Assembly (NCBI GenBank): GCA_938004375.1
Contig: CALKWH010000413.1
Coordinates: forward strand, 1 to 14,144
Length of the DNA stretch: 14,144 bases
From: an uncultured Pseudomonadota bacterium
Lineage (GTDB): Bacteria > Myxococcota_A > Polyangia > HGW-17
Direction of reading: 5' to 3'
In this document: in pieces, positions 7,235-12,570 of the stretch
Layout of the letters: each line of letters begins with the position of its first letter
Numbering within the stretch: position 1 is the first letter of the stretch
Program-made: the position numbers and the translations under genes
Notes under the pieces: model-generated
Told to the model about the DNA's origin: nothing
Databases searched by the model: none
Seen by the model: only the letters and a program-made list of their open reading frames with translations

Positions 7235-9042
7235 GTCTCGTCAAGATGAAGAAGGTCTCGTTCGTCGGTCCGCTGCCGCGCCGGGACGAGACCGTCGTCG
7301 CGATCGAGCGCCTGGGCGTGGTGCACGTCCACGACCTGGCCGAGCAGGCCGCCGAACCCCCCGCCGAGCTCACCGCCGAGGCCGCCCGCGCCGCCCGCGT
7401 CGTCGAGACCCTGCAGAAGGTGTACGACGGCTGCGCCGAGAAGCCCCACCAGCACGCGGACGGGGAGCTCCACGATCTCCTGACCCATTACGACCACGTG
7501 ACCCAGAAGAAGAACCAGTGGGAGCAGGAGCTCGCCGCCCTCGAGAAGGAGCTGCGCACGGTGCAGCCCTGGGGGCAGTTCGAGCTCAAGGACGTGCGCG
7601 CCCTCGAGGAGCGCGGGATCTTCCTGCGCCTGTACCACGCCACCTCCAAGGAGCTGGCCAAGACCGGCACCGCCCCACTCGCGGACGCGTTCTGGCACAG
7701 CGTGATCCCCCTGCCCGGTGCCAAGGACCGCGGCATCGTCGCCTTCTTCCGCGGCCAGCCCCCCGAGGACGTGCCCTACGAGAAGGTGAGCTTCCCGCCC
7801 CGCTCGGTGCACGAGCTCGAGAAGGCGATCACCCACCACAACGTCGACCTGGAAAAGGCCCGCGCGAACCTCGTCGAGCTCGCTGGCTTTCTCCCGGTGT
7901 TCCGTCGCTACCTGGCCGATGCCCAGGGTCGCCTGGGGCGCGCCCGGGTGCGCGGCGGCCTCCTCGAGGACGGCCCTGTGTTCGCGGTGGGCGGCTTCGC
8001 CCCGACCGCTCAGATCGAAAAGATCGAGGCGGCCTTCGCCGGCACCACCACCGCCGTCCTCGTCGAGGAGCCCGGCCCCGAGGACGACGTCCCCATCGCG
8101 TTCCACAACCACTGGATGATCGCCCCCTTCGAGGCTCTCATCAAGATGTTCAACCTGCCCACGTACCGGGAGCCCGATCCCACGATCTTCGTCGCCCCCT
8201 TCATGGGCGTTTTCTTCGGGTTCTGCATGGGCGACGGCGCCTACGGCCTGATGCTGTTCCTGCTGGCCACCTTCCTGGCCGTGAAGAACAAGGCCAACCA
8301 GGCGGCCCTGCCCTTTTTCCGGCTGCTCCAGATCCTGGGCCTGTCCACCCTGGTGATCGGCCTGCTCCTTGGCTCGGTGTTCGGCGTCCAGCTGCCCACC
8401 CTGAAGGCACTGGCGCCCATGAAGGACCTCTTCCCCCTGGCCCCCTTCGCGGCCGACCCCGGAAAGTTCTTCGGGCTCGCGCTCAAGTTCGGCGTGGCGC
8501 AACTGATGGTCGGCTTCCTGATCAAGCTGGTACTGTCGCTCAAGCGCGGCGAGCTCCAGACGATGCTTTGCACCATCGGCTGGATGATCCTGCTCGTGGC
8601 CGGCTATCTGGGCATCGGCATGAACCGGCTCGACACCGTCACCTTCAGCCTGGGCGGAGTCGCGGTGGCGCTGCTGTTCTTCTTCTCGAACCCCAGCCCC
8701 TCGGTGGCCAAGCGCCTGGGCGGCGGCGCGTGGGCGCTGTACAACGTCTTTGGCCTGTTCGGCGACGTCATGAGCTACGCGCGCATCTTCGGCCTGGGCA
8801 TGAGCTCGGGCATCATCGCCATGGTCATCAACCAGATGGCCATGGGCATGCTCGGCCCGCGCCCGAGCCTGGGCTGGATCTTCGCGCCCGTCCTCTTGGT
8901 GTTCGGGCACACGTTCAACTTCGCGATGGCGATCATCGGCAGCCTGGTCCACAGCGCGCGCCTGAACTTCCTGGAATACTACGGGAAGTTCTTCGACGGC
9001 GGCGGCAAGGCCTACGCGCCGTTCGGAGCGCAGAAACAATAA
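7231..9042 (+). CDS. atpI: V/A-type ATPase membrane subunit I (a-subunit homolog)
   Basis: Subunit I supplies the stator half-channels through which ions enter and leave the rotor ring. In this 603-residue protein, residues 1 to about 300 form the charged soluble arm that meets the peripheral stalk. The remainder has about seven or eight hydrophobic segments, starting near IFVAPFMGVFFGFCMGDG. Conserved landmarks are the essential-arginine motif SYARIFGLG (Arg518), facing the ring carboxylate, and a second conserved arginine in VHSARLNFLEYY (Arg577). The C-terminus reads AYAPFG, as in relatives. The start at 7231 has AGGAGG at 7219-7224 and fits the N-terminus of family members; the frame stays open further upstream but inside D. 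A 45-base gap follows before K. The name I follows V-type usage and does not refer to the F-type assembly protein AtpI. Confidence 0.95.
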   Translation: MSLVKMKKVSFVGPLPRRDETVVAIERLGVVHVHDLAEQAAEPPAELTAEAARAARVVETLQKVYDGCAEKPHQHADGELHDLLTHYDHVTQKKNQWEQELAALEKELRTVQPWGQFELKDVRALEERGIFLRLYHATSKELAKTGTAPLADAFWHSVIPLPGAKDRGIVAFFRGQPPEDVPYEKVSFPPRSVHELEKAITHHNVDLEKARANLVELAGFLPVFRRYLADAQGRLGRARVRGGLLEDGPVFAVGGFAPTAQIEKIEAAFAGTTTAVLVEEPGPEDDVPIAFHNHWMIAPFEALIKMFNLPTYREPDPTIFVAPFMGVFFGFCMGDGAYGLMLFLLATFLAVKNKANQAALPFFRLLQILGLSTLVIGLLLGSVFGVQLPTLKALAPMKDLFPLAPFAADPGKFFGLALKFGVAQLMVGFLIKLVLSLKRGELQTMLCTIGWMILLVAGYLGIGMNRLDTVTFSLGGVAVALLFFFSNPSPSVAKRLGGGAWALYNVFGLFGDVMSYARIFGLGMSSGIIAMVINQMAMGMLGPRPSLGWIFAPVLLVFGHTFNFAMAIIGSLVHSARLNFLEYYGKFFDGGGKAYAPFGAQKQ

Positions 9043-9047
9043 CCCGT

Positions 9048-9067
9048 GGGCCGCCCCACAGCGGCCC
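9048..9067 (+). promoter_or_regulatory. Perfect hairpin before the rotor-ring gene K
   Basis: GGGCCGC (9048-9054) and GCGGCCC (9061-9067) are perfect inverse complements around the loop CCCACA. The hairpin fills most of the only real gap inside the ATPase operon and ends three bases before the strong ribosome site AAAGGAG (9071-9077). It has no T-run after it, so it is not a standard terminator. It could mark mRNA processing or stability, or tune K translation. K is needed in more copies than the other subunits, so differential expression is plausible but inferred. Confidence 0.55.
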
Positions 9068-9087
9068 GGAAAAGGAGTTTTCAGACC

Positions 9088-9600
9088 ATGAGCCTCTCCA
9101 TCATCAGCTTGTCCTCCACCGTCCTGGCCCAGGCAGCCGACCTCGGCACCACCATCGGCATCGCCAACTTCAGTTGGAGCCAGTTCCTGGGCTTCCTGGG
9201 GCTGGGCCTTCTGGGCCTGGGCCTCTCGGGCTCCGCCATCGGGCTGGCCATCGCGGGCTCCGCCGTCGCCGGCATGCGCCCCGAGCGCCGCAACCTGGGC
9301 CTGGTGGTCTCCGTGCTCCCCGGCACCCAGGGCCTGTACTCCTTCGCCGTGGGCTTTTTGTGCATGAATAAACTGACGGCCACGGCCCCCGAGGCGATGT
9401 ACCTCAAGGTCTTTGCCGCCGGCACCATCACCGGCATCGCCTGCCTGGTCTCGGGCTGGTACCAGGGCGTGGTCTGCGCCGCGGGCATCAAGAGCATCAA
9501 CCAGGACAAGATGGGCGTGGGCAACGCGCTGCTTTTGGCCGTCTTCCCCGAGTTTTACGCCATCCTCTCCTTCGCCTTCGCCATGCTCTTGATCCGGTAG
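9088..9600 (+). CDS. atpK: V/A-type ATPase subunit K (ion-binding rotor ring), Na+-type site
   Basis: K subunits assemble into the membrane ring that carries ions past subunit I. The 170-residue product has four transmembrane helices, i.e. two fused c-type hairpins. The first hairpin carries Gln81 in LPGTQGLYSF where a carboxylate would sit in an unfused c subunit. The second carries the ion-binding Glu155 in FPEFYAIL. All five side-chain positions of the Enterococcus hirae NtpK sodium site have identical counterparts: Leu77, Thr80, Gln81, Gln126 and Glu155. Na+ coupling is therefore predicted. ATG at 9088 is chosen for AAAGGAG at 9071-9077; upstream in-frame codons translate the hairpin and look non-coding. 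The roughly 25-residue leader before the first glycine-rich helix (MSLSIISLSSTVLAQA) is weakly signal-like. This is the last gene of the operon; no clear terminator follows. Confidence 0.95.
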   Translation: MSLSIISLSSTVLAQAADLGTTIGIANFSWSQFLGFLGLGLLGLGLSGSAIGLAIAGSAVAGMRPERRNLGLVVSVLPGTQGLYSFAVGFLCMNKLTATAPEAMYLKVFAAGTITGIACLVSGWYQGVVCAAGIKSINQDKMGVGNALLLAVFPEFYAILSFAFAMLLIR

Positions 9601-9824
9601 CACGGCCCAGCCCTCTCCGCGGAAACAGAATCCCCAGGATTCGACCTGACATCCTCTCGCGCGCGCTTTTCCCCGGTTCACCGAGCCAGGTTACGATTTC
9701 GATTTCGATTTCGATTTCGACTTGGACTTGGACTTGGACTTGAAGAGATTCTACGAAGGCCCTGCCTGACACCGTCACCTGACGGCTCGGAATCGGAGGG
9801 GGATCTGCGGGGGGATCACCGCGA
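9601..9824. other. Convergent intergenic region between atpK and the HEAT lipoprotein
   Basis: This 224-base gap separates the 3' ends of two convergent genes. It holds a 48-base hexanucleotide array (9694-9741) and two short perfect palindromes: GAATCC-CCA-GGATTC (9628-9642) and CCGTCA-CC-TGACGG (9772-9785). Neither palindrome has a T-run on either side, so termination is not evident. I see no credible small gene. Confidence 0.6.
9694..9741. repeat. Hexanucleotide tandem array, eight units
   Basis: Eight consecutive 6-base units occur: four CGATTT, one CGACTT and three GGACTT. The array thus shifts from one unit to another by two separate base changes. All six frames are free of stops within it. 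The minus strand in one frame reads alternating Lys-Ser and then meets a stop. It lies between convergent genes and is probably not translated. Similar dipeptide-coding hexamer arrays are, to my knowledge, common in myxobacterium-like genomes; that link is inference. Confidence 0.9.
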
Positions 9825-11132
9825 TCAATTCAACTTGGGGAGCTCACGCTTAATGGTGTCGACCACGTGATGGCCGTTCGAGTCCTTGTCCTTGGCGGCC
9901 TCCAGGGCCTTGCTCAGCCCTTCGAGCGCCGCCTTGTTCTTCTCCTTCACGCCCTTGCGGCCTTCCTTCTCCGACGCCAGCCCGAGCTCCACGATGGCCT
10001 TCGCCGCGCCGGTCCGGGCCATCCAGTTCGCGTTCGGATCCTTGGCCAGATCGAGCAGGGCGCGGACCACCGGCTCCTCCTTGTACCAGGCAGGAACCCG
10101 CTTCGTGTCCTTGTCCACCTCCTCCTTGGGGATCCGGCCGAAGTCGTCCATCTCGGTCCAGGGCGGACGCTCCTCGGTGCGGGGCTTGTCGCCCAGCCGC
10201 TTGAGGGAGAGTTGATAGGCCTTCTGGCTCGGCTTCTCGAGGAACACGTACGCGTTCCACATGTCCACGAGACCGGCGAAACAGGCGGAGTACAGCTTCT
10301 CTTCCTTCGCGTCCTTGGTGTACTTGTCGTACAGGGGGACCACCTTCTCGTCCCAGTGCTGGTACATGCACTTGCAGACGGCCGCCCGGACCTCGAGGGA
10401 GGCGTCCTTCTCGAGCATCTCGATGAGCCGATCGAGGAAGCCGGCGATGCCCTTGTTGGCGCTGGCGAGGTAGGTCGCCGCGTGGGCGCGCACGGCCTCG
10501 TTCTCGTGGGTGGAGGCGCTCTTGATCAGCCACTCGGCGATCTCGGGGTACTTGCGGGCCGACGTCCCGAGGGTGGCGACCATGGACTTGAGCACGGGGA
10601 GCTCCTTCTCGGTCGCGACGGCCTTGAGCAGCGGCGCCACCGCCGTCTGGTCCAGCCCGTTCCACCAGCCGCTGGCGATGTGGTTCACCGCCTCGAAGCG
10701 GATCACGGCGTTCTCGTGGGTGAGCCACTTCAAGCCCAGCTCCAGCTTCTTGGGATAGATCAGTTTCTGGGCGTCCTCGACCTTGAGGGCCTCCTCCATG
10801 GCCTTGCGCTGCGGACACTGCCAGTCGACCCCGCTCTCGGTGAGCTTGCAGGCCGCCAGATCCATGACGAGCTTCGTGTACGCCTCCACCGAGAGCGGCC
10901 CCGCCGCGGGCGCGGGCGCGGCCATGTCGGCCGCCATGCCGGTGCCGTCGGCGGTCATGGCACCCATCTCGGCGTCCATGGCGCCCATCTCGGCGGTCAT
11001 GGCGCCCATGTCGGGGCCCATGTCGGCGCCGGTCTTGTCCTTCTTGTCGGCGCCTTTCTTACAGGCGGCGAGGCCCAGGCCGACGCCCACCGTGAGCACC
11101 ACCACGAACAACCACTTCAACTTCGTTTTCAT
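9825..11132 (-). CDS. Predicted lipoprotein with HEAT-like repeats
   Basis: This 435-residue protein is probably anchored to the outer membrane or periplasmic face. Residues 1-23 form a lipoprotein signal (Lys-rich start, VVVLTVGVGLGLAA), with lipobox LAAC and lipidation expected at Cys24. Lys-Lys follows, with no Asp at +2. Residues about 35-75 are a low-complexity Met/Ala/Gly linker with a 7-residue repeat (MGAMTAE, MGAMDAE, MGAMTAD). From about 120 to 290 there are helical pairs with HEAT-like spacing, for example HENAVIRFEAVNHIASGWW, HENEAVRAHAATYLASA and DASLEVRAAVCKCMYQHW, and again near 370-400 (NANWMARTGAAKAIVELG). HEAT repeats usually bind proteins; no enzyme motif is seen. The start at 11132 fits the lipoprotein signal and AAGGAG at 11141-11146, eight bases away. 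Function unknown; it is convergent with the ATPase operon. Confidence 0.85.
   Translation of the reverse strand: MKTKLKWLFVVVLTVGVGLGLAACKKGADKKDKTGADMGPDMGAMTAEMGAMDAEMGAMTADGTGMAADMAAPAPAAGPLSVEAYTKLVMDLAACKLTESGVDWQCPQRKAMEEALKVEDAQKLIYPKKLELGLKWLTHENAVIRFEAVNHIASGWWNGLDQTAVAPLLKAVATEKELPVLKSMVATLGTSARKYPEIAEWLIKSASTHENEAVRAHAATYLASANKGIAGFLDRLIEMLEKDASLEVRAAVCKCMYQHWDEKVVPLYDKYTKDAKEEKLYSACFAGLVDMWNAYVFLEKPSQKAYQLSLKRLGDKPRTEERPPWTEMDDFGRIPKEEVDKDTKRVPAWYKEEPVVRALLDLAKDPNANWMARTGAAKAIVELGLASEKEGRKGVKEKNKAALEGLSKALEAAKDKDSNGHHVVDTIKRELPKLN
10949..11011 (-). repeat. Three 21-base tandem repeats inside the lipoprotein linker
   Basis: Units 10949-10969, 10970-10990 and 10991-11011 are near-identical 21-mers encoding MGAM(T/D)A(E/D). 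A degenerate extension runs on both sides (MGPD, DGTGMAAD). The unit keeps the reading frame, so copy number could vary between strains without breaking the gene. It lies between the lipidated cysteine and the HEAT-like domain and looks like a flexible spacer. Confidence 0.85.
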
Positions 11133-11238
11133 CTTTTCATCTCCTTGTTGGGTGAAATCCTTCGGTTCGAACTCCTCGAACGAACATGTCCTGAAACACA
11201 AGCCGTTACCACGCAGTCAAGCCTCGAAACGATGGGAT

Positions 11239-11268
11239 AAACTATCAGGTCGCGAAGTCCGTTGTCAA
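11239..11268 (-). promoter_or_regulatory. Candidate promoter for the HEAT lipoprotein
   Basis: Read on the minus strand, a perfect -35 box TTGACA (11263-11268) is followed after 18 bases by TAGTTT (11239-11244), in an A+T-richer patch. A transcript starting near 11232 would have a leader of about 100 bases before the ATG at 11132. The -10 match is weak and nearby offsets are possible. Confidence 0.35.
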
Positions 11269-11286
11269 GCCCGACCACGACCCGTG

Positions 11287-11306
11287 AAAAGAAGCCCACC
11301 GGCTTC
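11287..11306 (-). terminator. Probable intrinsic terminator of the isochorismatase-family gene
   Basis: On the minus strand, GAAGCC (11301-11306), loop GGTG and GGCTTC (11291-11296) form a perfect 6-base-pair stem followed directly by TTTT (11287-11290). It lies about 44 bases beyond the stop of the hydrolase gene and before the promoter region of the next minus-strand gene. The stem and the T-tract are both short, so efficiency is uncertain. Confidence 0.5.
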
Positions 11307-11349
11307 ATGGATTGAATACTTTGCTTTTGGATTTTTTTGATGGATTTTT

Positions 11350-11838
11350 CTACGTCAGGTCATTCGAGTCGATAATATTCGCACCTTTGCTCTCATAATA
11401 TTTCAGCATTTCGTCAATTTTTCGTTTATCATAACTTGTGATGCAATCCGACAAGACGTGAACGCGATAATTTTCTTTGCACATGTTGTAACAGGTCGAT
11501 TTGACACAGGCGATTGCATCCGCTCCGGTGATGTAGAATTCACCAATTCCATTTTTACTGATGAAGTCTGCAAATTCCGGACAAGTCAAGGCGTTGCCTT
11601 TGGATTTGGTAAATATATTTTGGGAAACCATTTTCAAGTCCGGGACCAATTCGGCCCCAGGGGTATCCGGCTTGAAAGTCCTGGTGCCTGGAGACAGATT
11701 TTCATGTCTGATATACACGACATGTACTTTGTCACGCACCGCCCAATCAATGGCCTTGTTGATATTCCCAATGATTTCCTTGTAGTTTTTGGTAATGTCA
11801 TTTTGAATGTCGATGATGACCAAGGCCATTGTCTGCAT
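11350..11838 (-). CDS. Isochorismatase-family cysteine hydrolase
   Basis: This is a 162-residue cytoplasmic alpha/beta hydrolase of the isochorismatase/nicotinamidase superfamily, whose members cleave amides or vinyl ethers. The catalytic triad is visible. Asp10 lies in ALVIIDIQND on the first beta-strand, Lys78 in the NIFTKSKGNAL segment, and Cys111 in GADAIACVKSTC, followed by the usual YRVHVLSDCITS strand. There is no nicotinamidase-type metal cluster that I can identify, and the protein is shorter than typical PncA, so the substrate is unknown. The start at 11838 has GGAGG at 11846-11850, seven bases upstream. The gene is strikingly A+T-rich for this contig (bases 11401-11460 contain 22 G+C in 60) and uses many A/T-ending codons, suggesting recent acquisition. 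A small membrane-protein gene ends 35 bases upstream and may be co-transcribed. Confidence 0.9.
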   Translation of the reverse strand: MQTMALVIIDIQNDITKNYKEIIGNINKAIDWAVRDKVHVVYIRHENLSPGTRTFKPDTPGAELVPDLKMVSQNIFTKSKGNALTCPEFADFISKNGIGEFYITGADAIACVKSTCYNMCKENYRVHVLSDCITSYDKRKIDEMLKYYESKGANIIDSNDLT

Positions 11839-11873
11839 CGGGATTCCTCCAGGAAAGCTACCGAAGAAGCGCT

Positions 11874-12236
11874 CTACACGTGTGAAAATCTTTCATACAT
11901 CGAAAAGTAGGCAAGAAAATACAAGCATGAAAAAATAATCAATGAAATCAATGCAAACAAATAGGAACGGGGGACCAGGCGGGGGCTCTTCCAAAGACTG
12001 CCGATGGAAAAGATCCCGCCGAAGACGAGCCCGAACAGCCCTCCCAGGAAAAAGTAGATGACCCCGCCCACACCCAATCCCGGCAGGATGTTCATGGCCA
12101 GCAGGAAAAAGGGAACCAGCAGCCCGAAGAAGACGACCGACAGGGCGGTCATGATGAATATCAGGAACAGCCGGATCGCCAACCTGATGCTCTTGTTTTC
12201 CAACGGTGTTTTTCCGGCATCTTCGTCGGTTTCCAT
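11874..12236 (-). CDS. Small multi-pass membrane protein, unrecognised
   Basis: This is a 120-residue protein of unknown function. A charged N-terminus (METDEDAGKTPLENK) is followed by hydrophobic segments at about 18-48 (long enough for a bent or paired helix), 53-77 (glycine-rich, GVGGVIYFFLGGLFGLVFGG) and 90-112 (YLFALISLIIFSCLYFLAYF), ending in a short polar tail. The Arg/Lys-bearing loop SLWKSPRLVPRS separates the last two. No family motif was recognised. The ATG at 12236 is chosen because hydrophobic protein-like sequence begins there; the frame stays open upstream but reads Pro/Arg-rich filler. The ribosome site is weak (AAGAAAG), so the start is moderately certain. It precedes the isochorismatase-family gene on the same strand by 35 bases and shares the lower-G+C island. 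Confidence 0.65.
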   Translation of the reverse strand: METDEDAGKTPLENKSIRLAIRLFLIFIMTALSVVFFGLLVPFFLLAMNILPGLGVGGVIYFFLGGLFGLVFGGIFSIGSLWKSPRLVPRSYLFALISLIIFSCLYFLAYFSMYERFSHV

Positions 12237-12570
12237 CAGGCTGTTCTTTCTTGCCTCTCCCCGGCGGGGAAGAATCCGGACGGGCACGGCGATCCCCACC
12301 GGGTCCGAACGGGATGGCTTCGGAGATCGCTTGAATCTATGGCAGGACGCAGGCCGAATCAAGCCCGCCGTAGCCGGGGTGAACCCGCGACCACCCACGG
12401 CGTCGTCTGGGAGTACCCGCCGCCGGAACATGGAGTGACAAGGAGACCACCGCGTCCGTGGTCCCGGTCCGTGCCGTCCGTGGTCCCGCGGCGGTCCGTG
12501 GTCCGTGCGATCGGGGCTCGACTGCCCTGGGGGGCGGTCATCCGATAGGCTGGGCGCATTGACCCGCGCG
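12237..12570. other. Non-coding stretch with short repeats
   Basis: These 334 bases lie between two minus-strand genes. Open frames crossing them encode only Pro/Arg/Gly-rich sequence with no recognisable start, so I call no gene. Visible structures are a 5-base stem TCCCC-GGC-GGGGA (12258-12270) close to the membrane-protein start and a cluster of GTCCGTGGTCC copies (12454-12505). The upstream promoter of the membrane-protein gene must lie here, but I could not pick a convincing one. Confidence 0.6.
12454..12505. repeat. Short interspersed GTCCGTGGTCC repeat, three copies
   Basis: GTCCGTGGTCCC occurs at 12454-12465 and 12476-12487, and GTCCGTGGTCCG at 12494-12505, with partial units (GGTCCGTGCC and GTCCGTGCG) between and after them. 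Spacing is irregular (starts 22 and 18 bases apart), so this is neither a CRISPR array nor a clean tandem repeat. It may be replication slippage or a small genome-wide repeat family. Confidence 0.8.

Noticed and set aside
9628..9642. Palindrome GAATCC-CCA-GGATTC as terminator of the ATPase operon
   Set aside because: The stem is short with a 3-base loop, and there is no T-run on either strand.
9694..9741. CRISPR array or translated Lys-Ser repeat peptide
   Set aside because: Units are 6 bases with no spacers. The Lys-Ser frame has no plausible start or ribosome site and ends right after the array.
9772..9785. Palindrome CCGTCA-CC-TGACGG as terminator or operator
   Set aside because: There is no T-run, the loop is too small for the full stem, and it lies between two 3' ends, where an operator makes little sense.
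9867..11240. 457-codon plus-strand frame opposite the HEAT lipoprotein
   Set aside because: Its composition is antisense-like (Leu/Val/Gly/His). The minus strand has a lipobox, a ribosome site and HEAT-like repeats.
12258..12270. TCCCC-GGC-GGGGA stem as a terminator
   Set aside because: The stem is only five pairs with no T-tract on either strand, and it is close to the membrane-protein start.
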